From contig NZ_LMNI01000013.1 in the NCBI RefSeq assembly GCF_001422925.1, forward strand, positions 216,398 through 280,397: a DNA stretch of 64,000 nt. The letters are read 5' to 3'. Under the pieces are notes generated by a model. The model was not told the origin of the DNA. It searched no databases and was given only the letters and a program-made list of their open reading frames with translations. Below, in pieces: positions 40,054-49,197 of this stretch. The stretch comes from Microbacterium sp. Leaf288. Its GTDB lineage: Bacteria > Actinomycetota > Actinomycetes > Actinomycetales > Microbacteriaceae. The stretch's first letter is position 1. Each line of letters begins with the position of its first letter. The position numbers and the translations under genes are program-made.

Positions 40054-40692
40054 GTGGTGCCCGCCCCGAACCTTCTCGCCTTCACGCTCGCCGCCCTCGT
40101 CCTGATCGTGATCCCGGGCCCGAGCGTGCTCTTCACGATCGGGCGCGCGCTCGCGCTCGGCCGCATCGGCGGGCTGCTCAGCGTGCTCGGCAACGCACTC
40201 GGCCTGCTGCCGATCATCGGCCTCGTCGCGATCGGCGTCGGCGGCATCGTCGCGCAGTCGGTCGTGCTCTTCACGATCGTCAAGGCCGGCGGCGCGCTGT
40301 ACCTCATGTACCTCGGCGTGCAGGCGATCCGCCACCGTCATCGCGCCGCCGCGGAGGCGAACGGCGGCGTGGCGCCGCGCTCGGCGTGGCGCCAGCTCGG
40401 CGAAGGGTTCGTCGTCGGCATCACGAACCCCAAGACGATCGCGTTCTTCGTCGCGGTGCTCCCCCAGTTCGTCGACCTGAGCGCCGGCATGGTCCCGCTG
40501 CAGATGATCGAGCTCGGACTCGTCTTCTTCGTCATCGCCCTCATCTCCGACGGCATCTGGGCGCTCATCGCGGCCGGCGCTCGCGACTGGTTCGGGCGCT
40601 CACCGAAGCGCATCTCCACCCTGTCGGCCACCGGAGGCGGCCTCATGATCGGCCTCGGCGGCATCCTCCTCTTCACCGGGAACAAGCACTGA
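40054..40692 (+). CDS. LysE/RhtB family amino-acid exporter
   Basis: A 212-residue inner-membrane protein with about six hydrophobic segments. Family signatures: the N-terminal LVLIVIPGPSVLFTIGRALALG with the conserved PGP, GALYLMYLGVQAIR and FVVGITNPKTIAFFVAVLPQF. The GTG at 40054 (or the next GTG codon at 40057) lies about 7 nt after TAGGCT, so the transcript may be leaderless. One nucleotide separates its stop from the HAD gene. Exports an amino acid or derivative; which one cannot be read. Confidence 0.9.
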   Translation: MVPAPNLLAFTLAALVLIVIPGPSVLFTIGRALALGRIGGLLSVLGNALGLLPIIGLVAIGVGGIVAQSVVLFTIVKAGGALYLMYLGVQAIRHRHRAAAEANGGVAPRSAWRQLGEGFVVGITNPKTIAFFVAVLPQFVDLSAGMVPLQMIELGLVFFVIALISDGIWALIAAGARDWFGRSPKRISTLSATGGGLMIGLGGILLFTGNKH

Positions 40693-40693
40693 C

Positions 40694-41569
40694 ATGACGA
40701 CGGCCCCGACGCCCCCTGCCGACCGCCGGCGGATCATCTTCCTCGATGTCGACGGAACACTCCTCGAGCACGGCTCGCACGTGTCGCCCTCGACCGGCCC
40801 GGCCATCCGCGCGGTGCGCGAGGCCGGGCACCTGGTGTACCTGAGCACCGGCCGGTCGGCCTCCGACATCCATCCGGACGTCGCCGAGATCGGCTTCGAC
40901 GGCGCGGTCACCAACTCGGGCGCGCTGGTCGTGTCGGGCGAAGAAGTGGTCGTCGACCGCCCGCTGTCGCCCGCCGCGACGGACCGCATGCTCACGGCGC
41001 TGCGGAGCCGAGGCATCCGCTACTTCCTGCAGACCCGCGATGCGGTCTACGCAAGCGACGACATGGCCGAGCTGATGCGCGACTACGCGGCGGCGCTCGA
41101 GGCGCGGGAGGCGGCGGGCCGGCAGGTGCGGCCGGAGGACTCGCTGGTCGGTCTCGCGCAGCGCACGTTCCCCGGCGTCGAGGAAGCGGACCTCACCCGC
41201 ATCGACAAGGCCGTCTTTGTCAGCGACCACCCCGAAGGCCTCGACGAGCTGCGGGAAGACCTCGGCGACGAGTTCCTGATCGTGCCGGGGAGCATGCCGC
41301 TGCCGGGCGGCTCGAACGGCGAGATCAGCGAGCGCGAGACGACGAAGGGGTCGGCGATCGAGCTGCTGCTGGCGCACCTGGGCATGGACGCCGCCGACGC
41401 GATCGCGGTGGGCGACAGCTGGAACGACATCGAGATGTTCCAGGTGTGCGGCGTCTCGGTGGCGATGGGCAACGCCCAGCCCGAGCTCAAGGAGCTCGCC
41501 GACTTCGTCACGACCGACGTGCTCGACGACGGGATCGCGAACGCGTTCCGCCGCCTCGGCCTGATCTGA
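40694..41569 (+). CDS. HAD-superfamily phosphatase (Cof/type IIB)
   Basis: A 291-residue haloacid-dehalogenase-like hydrolase. Motif I IFLDVDGTLL (nucleophile Asp and acid/base Asp), motif II YLSTGRS, motif III Lys in the ETTKGSAIELLL stretch and motif IV VGDSWNDIEMF. The cap region lies between motifs II and III, as in Cof-type sugar-phosphate or FMN phosphatases. The ATG is 1 nt after the LysE stop, so the two form an operon. Substrate unknown. Confidence 0.9.
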   Translation: MTTAPTPPADRRRIIFLDVDGTLLEHGSHVSPSTGPAIRAVREAGHLVYLSTGRSASDIHPDVAEIGFDGAVTNSGALVVSGEEVVVDRPLSPAATDRMLTALRSRGIRYFLQTRDAVYASDDMAELMRDYAAALEAREAAGRQVRPEDSLVGLAQRTFPGVEEADLTRIDKAVFVSDHPEGLDELREDLGDEFLIVPGSMPLPGGSNGEISERETTKGSAIELLLAHLGMDAADAIAVGDSWNDIEMFQVCGVSVAMGNAQPELKELADFVTTDVLDDGIANAFRRLGLI

Positions 41570-41581
41570 GCCCCGGACCCC

Positions 41582-42583
41582 TCAGCCCGCGGGTGCGGCG
41601 GTCGATGCGCGGAGCACCAGCTGCGTCGCCAGCCGGACCTGCTCGGGCGGCGCGCCGCGCTCCATCTCGAGCGCGACGCGCAGTGACTCGCGGCCGAGCA
41701 GACCCCAGTCCTGACGCACGGTCGTGAGTGGCGGGGCGAACATCTCGGCCTCGTCGATGTCGTCGAATCCGAGGACCGACACGTCCTGCGGAATCCGCAG
41801 GCCGGCCTCGATGATCGCACGGTAGGCGCCCAGCGCCATCTGGTCGTTCGCCGCGAAGACGGCGGTGGGGCGCTCCTCGGCGAGCAGCTGCCGCATCGCG
41901 CGGTAGCCCGAGCCGGGGCTCCAGTCCCCGGGTCGAGCCGCCGGAAGCACACGTCCGCGCTCGGCGAGCACGGCGCGCCAGGCGTCGAGCCGCGACGCCG
42001 CGGAGAACGAGCCGGGCGGTCCGGTGATGTGGTGCACCGTCTGGTGGCCGAGGTCGAGCAGGTACCCCACCGCCTGGCGCGCGCCGACGTCCTGATCGAA
42101 GTCGACGGTGGCGACGCCGTCGACGAGCGGCGGGCCGAGGATCACCGCCGGCACCCCCTCGGGCAGCTGCAGCGCCTCGTCGATGCCGAACGGGGCGGGG
42201 AGGATGACGATCAGCACGTCGACCGCCATCTCCCCCAGTCGCGTGAAGGCCCCGTTGGCCGCCTGCCCGGAGGAGGCGGCCAACGGCATGAGCGTCGTCG
42301 CGTAGCCGCTCTCGGCGGCCCGCTCGGAGATCTCCTCGAGCGAGCGGTGGGTGCCCACGGAATGCAGGCTGTGGTACACGACACCGACCGTGCGGAACGA
42401 CCCGCGCCGGATGGCGCGGGCCGCCGCATTGGGGCGGTAGCCCAGCTCACGCATCTTGGCGAGGACGAGCTCGCGCTTCTCGGGCGCCACGTTCGGCTCG
42501 CCGTTCGCGACGCGGGAGACCGTCTGCACCGATACGCCGACGGCCTGCGCCACGTCACGCAGCGAGGTGCGGCGCTCCTGCAC
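41582..42583 (-). CDS. LacI family repressor of the beta-galactoside operon
   Basis: A 333-residue LacI/GalR regulator. The N-terminal helix-turn-helix with hinge reads TSLRDVAQAVGVSVQTVSRVANGEPNVAPEKRELV (residues about 6-40), followed by a periplasmic-binding-protein-like sugar domain (FAANDQMALGAYRAI, VLGFDDIDEAEMF). The GTG at 42583 is 2 nt after the beta-galactosidase stop with GAGGGG upstream, so the repressor is the last gene of its own target operon. The palindrome TGGTAACGTCACCA before the binding-protein gene is the likely operator. Effector is presumably a galactoside. Confidence 0.92.
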   Translation of the reverse strand: MQERRTSLRDVAQAVGVSVQTVSRVANGEPNVAPEKRELVLAKMRELGYRPNAAARAIRRGSFRTVGVVYHSLHSVGTHRSLEEISERAAESGYATTLMPLAASSGQAANGAFTRLGEMAVDVLIVILPAPFGIDEALQLPEGVPAVILGPPLVDGVATVDFDQDVGARQAVGYLLDLGHQTVHHITGPPGSFSAASRLDAWRAVLAERGRVLPAARPGDWSPGSGYRAMRQLLAEERPTAVFAANDQMALGAYRAIIEAGLRIPQDVSVLGFDDIDEAEMFAPPLTTVRQDWGLLGRESLRVALEMERGAPPEQVRLATQLVLRASTAAPAG

Positions 42584-42585
42584 TC

Positions 42586-45500
42586 TCAGACCCCTCGGAA
42601 GGCGAAGTCGAACACGAGGTCCCCGCTGGTCGGCAGGTGGTACTGCGCGAGCGTGCGCGCACCCCACGCGTCGTCGCCGCCCACGCCGCGCCGCATGAGC
42701 GCCGGCCGCAGCACGGTGCGGTGGATCGGCGGCAGCTCGGTCTGGTGCAGGGCGTTCTCCACTTCGTCCGGAGTCCACGGCAGCGCCGAGAACTCCATGC
42801 CCCCGGCGGACTCGACGCGCAGACCCGCTCCCCTGTCGTCGGTGACCTCGGCCCACCGCACCCCGGTGCGGCTTCCCGCCTCCTGCGGACGCAGATAGGG
42901 GGTGAGCTCCGTCGTCACGTCGCGATCGTACACGCCCAGGCGTGCCCCGCCGCGGCGGTCGACGTAGCACTCCTCGGGTCCGTCGCCGTACCAGCGCAGC
43001 CGGCGGAACTCCGGCAGCGTGGTGAGCAGCATCCCGAACTCGGGCAGGCTCGGCAGACCCTCGACCAGGTGCAGCGTCTGCGTCACCTCGACGCGGCCAG
43101 AACCGTCGACGCGGTAAGCCACGTCGCACGTCGTGGCCGGCCGCGTCGGCAGCTCGTACTCGTACGTCACCGTCACCGCGGTGGCGTCCTGTTCGACCCG
43201 CGTGCGGGTCAGCGGCTCGCGCACGCGCCCGTAGCGGCCGGCGAGCAGCCACTGGCCATCCTCGAAGGGCGCCTCCCACCCGCGCTCGTTCGACGTCGGC
43301 GCGTGCCAGAAGTGCGGCCGCGGCATCCCCTTGAGCAGCTCCCGCCCGCCGTCCGACGTCATGCCGAACCGATAGGAGGTGAGCCCGCCGTACAGCGTCG
43401 AGAACAGGGTGCTGAAGCCGGCACCGCGCACCCCGATGTTGTGCGCGCCGCGGATGAGCTCGGGCGCCGGTGCCGCGACCCGCGCGGGCGGCGCCCCGAC
43501 CTGGACGACCCGCTGCTCGTACGCGACCTCGTGTCCTTCCGGGGCCCACGCCGTCGCCGCCCGCAGGCGGAACGACACGTCGATCGCGTACTCCCCGGGC
43601 GCGGCGGGGACCGCGATGGGGAGGGCGACGCGACCGGTGTCGCCGGCGGCGATGTCGGTCTCGACGTCTTCGCTGCGCAGCATCCGTCCCTCGCGCGAGA
43701 GCGTGACGACGCAGCGGTACGCGGCGCTGGACGTCGAGAGCAGACGGTTGTGCACCGTGAAGCCGTCGTCGTCGATGCGGATCTTGAAGCCCTGGTAGAG
43801 GTACGCGACCTCCTGGAGCTTCGGCGTCGGCGAGTGGTCGGTGAAGAAGATGCCGTTGCCGCAGAACTCGGCATCGTTCGGGGAGTCGCCGAAGTCGCCG
43901 CCGTAGCCGTAGTACTCCTTGCCGTACCGGTCGGTCAGGGCGATCGCCTGGTCGGCGAAGTCCCAGATGAACCCGCCCTGGAACAGCGGCTCGCGGTAGG
44001 CCAGCTCGATGTACTCGTCGACGGCACCGAACGAGTTGCCCATGGCGTGGGCGTACTCGCACAGGATGAACGGCTTGTCGCGGCGGTGACGCAGGTACTC
44101 CTCCACCTCCGCGGCGGGGGTGTACATCTGGCTCGCGACGTCGGTCGTCTCCTCGTAGCGCGGGTCCCAGAACACGCCCTCGTAGTGCACCGGGCGGCTG
44201 TCGACCTCGCGGAACCACGCGGCGACGTCGCGCAGGTTGGTGCCGCCGAACGACTCGTTCCCGCACGACCACATCACGACGCTCGGGTGGTTCTTGTCGC
44301 GCTCGAACATGCTCGCCGCGCGGTCCATCAGCGCCGGCCGCCACTCGGGGCGATCGCCCGGGACGGCGTCCTCGATGGGCGCGCCGAGCTTGCGGATGCG
44401 ATCCCAGACGCCGTGGCTCTCGAGGTTCATCTCGTCGATGACCATGAGCCCGTGCCGGTCCGTGAGCTCGTAGAACACCGTGCTGTTCGGGTAGTGGCTG
44501 GTGCGCACGGCGTTCACGCCGACGGCCTTCAGGGCGAGGAGGTCGGCCTCGATCTCGCCCGCGGTCTGCACGCGCCCGGCGAGACCGAACTCGTGCCGGT
44601 TCACCCCGAAGAAGACCACACGCCGCCCGTTGAGCTTCATCAGCCCGTCCTCGATCGCGAAGCGCCTCACACCGACGCGCTGCACGATGACTTCGGTCAC
44701 CTCGCCCGCGGCGTCTCGCACCTCGATCTCGACCTCGTACAGCCACGGGTCCTCGGGGCTCCACAGCCGCGGGTTCTCGAGACGGATGCCGAAGCCGCCG
44801 TCGCTGTGGGGCTCGAGCGGTCCGACCCCGGCGAGGCGGGCCGCGACGCTCCCCTCGCCGCGCAGGTCGACGCGCAGGGCGATGTCGGCGGACCCGGCGT
44901 CGTGGGCGAGGTCGACGTCGACCCGGAGGTCTTCGACGTGCGCACGGGGACGGCGGTACAGGACGACGTCGCGGAACAGCCCTGAGAACCGGAAGAAGTC
45001 CTGGTCCTCGAGCCATGAGCCGCTGGAGAACTTGAACACCTGCGCGGCGAGCTTGTTCTCCCCCTCGACCAGCGCGTCGGTCACGTCGAACTCCGACGGC
45101 GTGAAGCTGTCGGTGGCGTACCCGAGGTAGCGCCCGTTGAGCCAGACCGCGATCGCGCTCTCGGCGCCCAGGAAGCTGATGCTCACGGACTCGCCGTCCT
45201 CGACCGGCCGGTCGAGGACGAAGCTCTTCACGTACGAGGCGACGGGGTTGTAGCGCTCGGGCACCTCGCCCGGGTCGATCTGCTCGACGCCGTCCCAGGG
45301 GTACTGGACGTTGACGTACTGCGGGCGGTCGTAGCCGTGCAGCTGGATGTGCGCGGGGACCGGGATGTCGTCCCAGCTCTCGCAGTCGTACTCCGGGTGG
45401 AAGAAACCGGCCGGGGCCGCCGCGGGGTTCTTCGCGTAGTGGATCTTCCAGCGGCCGCTGAGCGACTGCTCGTAGCCGCTGTCGCCGTCCGCCGCCTCGG

Positions 45501-45591
45501 CCGCCGTCCGGAACCAGCGGTGGTCCGAGTGGGCGGGCCGGCGGTTCTCCTGGACGAACCGGGGATCCGCGATCCGCGTGGCGTCGAACAT
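42586..45591 (-). CDS. lacZ: Beta-galactosidase, glycoside hydrolase family 2 (LacZ type)
   Basis: Intracellular enzyme hydrolysing terminal beta-galactosides, 1001 residues as usual for LacZ. Acid/base Glu446 is in CGNESFGG and nucleophile Glu512 in ILCEYAHAMGN. The N-terminal jelly-roll includes the LacZ motifs ENRRPAHSDHRWF and RWKIHYAKNP, and the C-terminus has the small beta-galactosidase chain fold (PLPWTPDEVENALHQ-like). The ATG at 45591 is chosen because of GGAGAGGAGGG just before it. An in-frame GTG at 45645 overlaps the permease stop (GTGA) and would add 18 residues. No signal peptide. Confidence 0.94.
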   Translation of the reverse strand: MFDATRIADPRFVQENRRPAHSDHRWFRTAAEAADGDSGYEQSLSGRWKIHYAKNPAAAPAGFFHPEYDCESWDDIPVPAHIQLHGYDRPQYVNVQYPWDGVEQIDPGEVPERYNPVASYVKSFVLDRPVEDGESVSISFLGAESAIAVWLNGRYLGYATDSFTPSEFDVTDALVEGENKLAAQVFKFSSGSWLEDQDFFRFSGLFRDVVLYRRPRAHVEDLRVDVDLAHDAGSADIALRVDLRGEGSVAARLAGVGPLEPHSDGGFGIRLENPRLWSPEDPWLYEVEIEVRDAAGEVTEVIVQRVGVRRFAIEDGLMKLNGRRVVFFGVNRHEFGLAGRVQTAGEIEADLLALKAVGVNAVRTSHYPNSTVFYELTDRHGLMVIDEMNLESHGVWDRIRKLGAPIEDAVPGDRPEWRPALMDRAASMFERDKNHPSVVMWSCGNESFGGTNLRDVAAWFREVDSRPVHYEGVFWDPRYEETTDVASQMYTPAAEVEEYLRHRRDKPFILCEYAHAMGNSFGAVDEYIELAYREPLFQGGFIWDFADQAIALTDRYGKEYYGYGGDFGDSPNDAEFCGNGIFFTDHSPTPKLQEVAYLYQGFKIRIDDDGFTVHNRLLSTSSAAYRCVVTLSREGRMLRSEDVETDIAAGDTGRVALPIAVPAAPGEYAIDVSFRLRAATAWAPEGHEVAYEQRVVQVGAPPARVAAPAPELIRGAHNIGVRGAGFSTLFSTLYGGLTSYRFGMTSDGGRELLKGMPRPHFWHAPTSNERGWEAPFEDGQWLLAGRYGRVREPLTRTRVEQDATAVTVTYEYELPTRPATTCDVAYRVDGSGRVEVTQTLHLVEGLPSLPEFGMLLTTLPEFRRLRWYGDGPEECYVDRRGGARLGVYDRDVTTELTPYLRPQEAGSRTGVRWAEVTDDRGAGLRVESAGGMEFSALPWTPDEVENALHQTELPPIHRTVLRPALMRRGVGGDDAWGARTLAQYHLPTSGDLVFDFAFRGV

Positions 45592-45641
45592 CACGCCCTC
45601 CTCTCCGAAGCTCTCGGTCTCGATGTCGATGGTGTCGAGGG

Positions 45642-46460
45642 TCACTTGACCGCCCCCGTGATGCCCTGCGCGAACTGCCGCTGCAGGAGGAGGAACACGA
45701 TCATCGTCGGCAGCGACGACAGCAGCACGGCGAGCATCAGCACGCCGTAGTCGGTGACGTACCCGGCGCTGATGTTCGCGGTGAGCATCGGCATCGTCAG
45801 CACGCTGTTGTTGACGAGGATCACCTTCGGCCACAGGAAGTTGTTCCACGCCATCATGAACGTGATGACGGCGGCGGCCGCGAAGGTCGACTTCATCGTG
45901 GGGACGTAGATCCGCGCGAAGATCGACAGCTCGCTCAGCCCGTCGATGCGAGCCGCCTCGATGATCTCGTGCGGGAACGACCGGGACGCCTGCCGGAACA
46001 GCAGGATGAGGAACGGCGTCGAGATCATGGGGATGACCACCGCCCACAGCGAGTTCACCATCCCGACGCGCGCGAACAGCTGGAAGAGCGGGATCATCGT
46101 CGCGGCGAACGGGATCATCATCGCGAGCAGCAGGATCGCCATGACGGCGTCCTTGCCCTTGGAGTGATAGACCTCGAAGCCATAGCCGGCGATGGAGCAC
46201 ACCGTCAGCGCGAGGATCGTCGTGCCCACCGCGATGAGGAACGAGTTCGTCATCGCGCCCACGACGTCCTGCGTCGAGAAGAGGGCCGCGATGTTCTCGA
46301 AGAGGGCGGTGCCCGGCAGCATCCGTGACGACAGCACGTCCTTGCTGGTGTTCGTGGCCGAGACGGCCATGAAGTAGAGCGGGAAGACCGAGAACAGGGC
46401 CCAGATCGCCAGCAGGGCGTACCCGGGAAGACTGCGGAGCTTGTTAATCACGCTTGTCAC
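45642..46460 (-). CDS. Carbohydrate ABC transporter permease (MalG/LacG type)
   Basis: A 272-residue permease with six transmembrane helices. The EAA loop that docks the ATPase is EAARIDGLSELSIFARIYVP. The C-terminus ends RQFAQGITGAVK, as in MalG-type proteins. The GTG at 46460 overlaps the upstream permease gene by 17 nt; a GTG at 46451 is also possible. No transporter ATPase is encoded here, so a shared MsiK-like ATPase elsewhere in the genome probably energises it, as is usual in actinobacteria. Confidence 0.93.
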   Translation of the reverse strand: MTSVINKLRSLPGYALLAIWALFSVFPLYFMAVSATNTSKDVLSSRMLPGTALFENIAALFSTQDVVGAMTNSFLIAVGTTILALTVCSIAGYGFEVYHSKGKDAVMAILLLAMMIPFAATMIPLFQLFARVGMVNSLWAVVIPMISTPFLILLFRQASRSFPHEIIEAARIDGLSELSIFARIYVPTMKSTFAAAAVITFMMAWNNFLWPKVILVNNSVLTMPMLTANISAGYVTDYGVLMLAVLLSSLPTMIVFLLLQRQFAQGITGAVK

Positions 46461-47415
46461 CGACCTTCATCTGGATGAACGAGAGGATGGCGACGAGCAT
46501 GAGGATCACGTACGAGATCGCCGCGGCATAGCCGAAGTTGGGGTTCTTCTGGAACGACACCTCGTAGAGGTAGTGCGCCATCGACATGGTCTGGTGGGCG
46601 GGGCCGCCCTGGGTCAGCGCCCACGACTCGTCGAACATCTGCAGGGTGCCGTTGATCGACAGGATCGCGGTGAGCACGATCATGGGCTTCAGCTGCGGCA
46701 CGGTGACGTACCAGAACGTCTGGAAGGCATTCGCCCCGTCCATGCGGGCCGCCTCGATGCTGGACTGGTCGATGTTCTGCAGGGCTGCGAGGTAGAAGAC
46801 CATGTTGTAGCCGGTCCAGCGCCAGAGCAGGCCCAGGATGATCACGAAGCGCGCGGTCTCGGGCTGGCCGAGCCAGTTGATCGGGCCGCCGATGGCACCG
46901 ATCGACATGAGCATGTCGTTGACGAAGCCGTCATTGGCGAAGAGCGTCCGGAACACCAGCGAGTACGACACCAGCGACACGGCGCAGGGCAGGAAGATCG
47001 CGGTCCGCCACACCGCCTTGAACCGGAGCTTCGGGTTGTTGAGCAGGTTCGCCAGCACCAGTGCCAGCGCCAGCATGATGGGCACCTGGATGATCAGGTA
47101 GATGAACGTGTTCGTCAGCGTGAGGCGGAAGACGTCGTCGTTCAGCAGGCGCTCGTAGTTGTACCAGAGCGGATCGGCGAACTCGAGGCGCGTGCCGCGT
47201 CCGGTCTGCAGCGACAGGACGAAGGCCTGCGCCATCGGGATGAAGCTCATGAACAGGATGAGCAGTGCGGCGGGGAGCAGGAACCCCCACCCGGTGAGGC
47301 TGCGGCGGCGGGTGTTGCTGAGCCACGGCTTGCGGTCGCCGATGTAGTTGTTCAGCGGCGGCGGCTGATTGCGCCTGCTCGCAGTCTTGGTGCGCGTCTT
47401 CACGTCGGAGGCCAC
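46444..47415 (-). CDS. Carbohydrate ABC transporter permease (MalF/LacF type)
   Basis: A 323-residue permease; cytoplasmic basic N-terminus (about 40 residues) then six transmembrane helices. The EAA motif reads EAARMDGANAFQTFWYVTVP. Pairs with the MalG-type protein encoded downstream. The GTG start at 47415 has a weak ribosome site, and a stable hairpin lies just upstream, which would lower its expression compared with the binding protein. Confidence 0.93.
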   Translation of the reverse strand: MASDVKTRTKTASRRNQPPPLNNYIGDRKPWLSNTRRRSLTGWGFLLPAALLILFMSFIPMAQAFVLSLQTGRGTRLEFADPLWYNYERLLNDDVFRLTLTNTFIYLIIQVPIMLALALVLANLLNNPKLRFKAVWRTAIFLPCAVSLVSYSLVFRTLFANDGFVNDMLMSIGAIGGPINWLGQPETARFVIILGLLWRWTGYNMVFYLAALQNIDQSSIEAARMDGANAFQTFWYVTVPQLKPMIVLTAILSINGTLQMFDESWALTQGGPAHQTMSMAHYLYEVSFQKNPNFGYAAAISYVILMLVAILSFIQMKVGDKRD

Positions 47416-47456
47416 GGCGTCGTCTCTTTTCCTTGGGCGGTCAGGGCCACGGTTCC

Positions 47457-47491
47457 GGTCCGGCGGGGCGGGTTCGCCGCCCCGCCGGACC
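47457..47491 (-). terminator. Intra-operon hairpin after the binding-protein gene
   Basis: A perfect 15-bp stem (GGTCCGGCGGGGCGG and its complement) with loop GTTCG lies in the 87-nt gap between the solute-binding protein and the first permease. It has no U-tract. Such hairpins usually stabilise the upstream message and cut downstream transcription, so the binding protein is made in excess. Confidence 0.7.
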
Positions 47492-47502
47492 GTCTCGCGT
47501 GG

Positions 47503-48804
47503 TTACTCCATCGCGAACTCGACGTTGGCCTGCGCCTCTTCGAGCGCCGTCGTCATGTCGGTGCCGCCCATGATCTGCGTCATGGCCGTGCTCACCGCAT
47601 CACGTGCCTCGTAGTAGTACGCACCCGTGTTGTTCGACGGGACCTCCGGGCCGAACTTCACGACGTCGGCGAAGATCGGCTGACCGCCGAAGAACGCGAT
47701 CGGCTCGTTGTAGACGTCGCTGTCACCGGCCGGGATCCAGTTCGCGACCGCGCCGGCCTTCGGCAGGATCGTGTCGTACAGCTCGGTCGAGCCGGCGAAG
47801 GTCGCGCCGAGGAAGTCCGACGCGAGGTCGACGTCGGCCGTCGACGAGATCGCCCAGGACGATCCGCCGTTCGCGGAGTAGTTCGTCGCGCCCGAGACCG
47901 TGTCGAGCTTGGGGAGGTTCGTGACGGCCCACTTGCCGTTCTGGTCTTCGGCGGTCTGGATCGAGCCGACGATCCACACGCCGTTGATCGTGCCGCCGAC
48001 GGTGCCGTTCACGAGCGTGCCGATGTACTCGTCCCACGAGTTGACCTCGACGAGCACGCCCGCCTCGACGAGCTGCGTGTAGGTGTCGATGGCCGCCTCG
48101 AGCGCGGCGTTGTCGACGATGGTGGGGTTGCCCTCGTCGTCGAACAGGCTGGCGCCGGCGGACTGCAGCATCATCATCGGGATGTCGGCGGAGCCGGCCT
48201 GGCCCGACAGCAGCGGCTGCCCCGTCTTGGCGAGCACGTCCTTGCCGATCGTGAGGTACTCGTCCCACGTGATGTCGGTGAAGTCGTCGACGGTGTAGCC
48301 CGCCTCCTCGAGCACGTCGGTGCGCAGCGCCGTGATCGCGGTGCCGGCGTCGAAGGGCACGCCGTAGTTGACGTCGTCGATCGTGGAGTAGTCGACGACC
48401 GACTGCGGGAACTCCGAGAAATCGATGTCGGAGTCGCTGAAGTCCGAGAACAGGTCGGGGTAGTTGATCCCGTTCTTCTGGAACGCGTTGTTCTGCATCA
48501 GGAAGATGTCGGGCAGCTCGTCGAACGCCTGCGACTGCGCGATCGTCGTGAGCTTGGTCTGGAGGTCGTCCCACGGCACCTCGACGATGTCGAGTTCGAA
48601 GTCGGGGTGATCCTTCTGGTACACCTTCTCGGCCTCCTCCATCGCGTAGATGTTGAAGGCGGGGTCCCAGGTCCAGACGGTGAGCGTCTCGTCCCCGTCT
48701 CCCTCGCCGGAGCCGCCGCCCGACCCGCTGCAGGAGGTCAGGGTCAGCGCGAGGGGAACGGCGAGCACGAGGGCTCCCGCGGTCAGCTTGGTGAAGCGCT
48801 TCAT
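47503..48804 (-). CDS. Sugar ABC transporter solute-binding lipoprotein
   Basis: A 433-residue extracellular lipoprotein that captures a sugar for the two permeases. The signal peptide ends in the lipobox LTSC, with Cys25 as lipid attachment, followed by a Gly/Ser linker. The mature part is a family-1 type binding protein (ETLTVWTWDPAFNIYAME, PDIFLMQNNAF, WAISSTAD). It is strongly acidic. The ATG at 48804 follows AAGGATC. First gene of the operon SBP-permease-permease-lacZ-lacI; a long leader of about 200 nt precedes it. Likely ligand is a galactoside, by association with the GH2 enzyme. Confidence 0.93.
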   Translation of the reverse strand: MKRFTKLTAGALVLAVPLALTLTSCSGSGGGSGEGDGDETLTVWTWDPAFNIYAMEEAEKVYQKDHPDFELDIVEVPWDDLQTKLTTIAQSQAFDELPDIFLMQNNAFQKNGINYPDLFSDFSDSDIDFSEFPQSVVDYSTIDDVNYGVPFDAGTAITALRTDVLEEAGYTVDDFTDITWDEYLTIGKDVLAKTGQPLLSGQAGSADIPMMMLQSAGASLFDDEGNPTIVDNAALEAAIDTYTQLVEAGVLVEVNSWDEYIGTLVNGTVGGTINGVWIVGSIQTAEDQNGKWAVTNLPKLDTVSGATNYSANGGSSWAISSTADVDLASDFLGATFAGSTELYDTILPKAGAVANWIPAGDSDVYNEPIAFFGGQPIFADVVKFGPEVPSNNTGAYYYEARDAVSTAMTQIMGGTDMTTALEEAQANVEFAME

Positions 48805-49032
48805 GGGATTGCAGATCCTTCCATGGATTCCGTGACGCCGAAGCGGTGCCCCGGCGGCGAGACGCGCTGCACGTGGTGCCGTGCAGAGCGTGGGGCGGAT
48901 CAGTCGTCGGCGCGTCGAACGCGCGTCGGAACGAACAGAGACACATCCGGAAGTACCGCGGCGATGCGGCGTCGCATCGTTGCGCTCTCCGGTGAGCACG
49001 CCGTCCTCTGATTCCGATGGAAAGCTAACACT
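48805..49032. other. Long 5' leader of the galactoside operon
   Basis: No gene is supported here; short frames in both directions lack ribosome sites. On the minus strand it would be the transcribed leader of the binding-protein gene, between the operator at 49033-49046 and the start at 48804. The segment 48915-48935 has GTTCGGAACG-type inverted sequence but no recognised riboswitch. The next 150 nt (49047-49197) are GC-rich and without recognisable content. Confidence 0.4.
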
Positions 49033-49046
49033 GGTAACGTCACCAC
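49033..49046. promoter_or_regulatory. LacI-family operator of the galactoside operon
   Basis: TGGTAACGTCACCA is a 14-bp palindrome with a central CG and a single mismatch, the classical layout of LacI/GalR sites. It sits inside a larger CACTGG...CCAGTG inverted repeat (49031-49053). On the minus strand TAGCTT (just downstream) and TGGCGT (upstream) could be -10 and -35, so the operator would overlap the promoter. Confidence 0.65.
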
Positions 49047-49197
49047 GCCAGTGTTTGAGCGGATTTTCCTTTTTTGAGAATCATCCTCGCCAACGCCGTC
49101 GCGCAAGGTCGCCGACGGCGCCTTCGGCGTGCAGGCGGAAGGCGCGGAGGGCGGACGGATGCTGCCGCGCCGGCGTCGCGGCCGCGCGCGGCGGACC

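Noticed and set aside
42586..45645. GTG at 45645 as the beta-galactosidase start
   Set aside because: It overlaps the permease stop in a coupling arrangement, but a much stronger ribosome site precedes the ATG at 45591, and LacZ similarity starts near there. It remains possible.
48900..49106. A 68-codon minus-strand ORF ahead of the sugar-binding protein, as a possible leader peptide
   Set aside because: No Shine-Dalgarno site, unlike codon use, and it covers the operator region.
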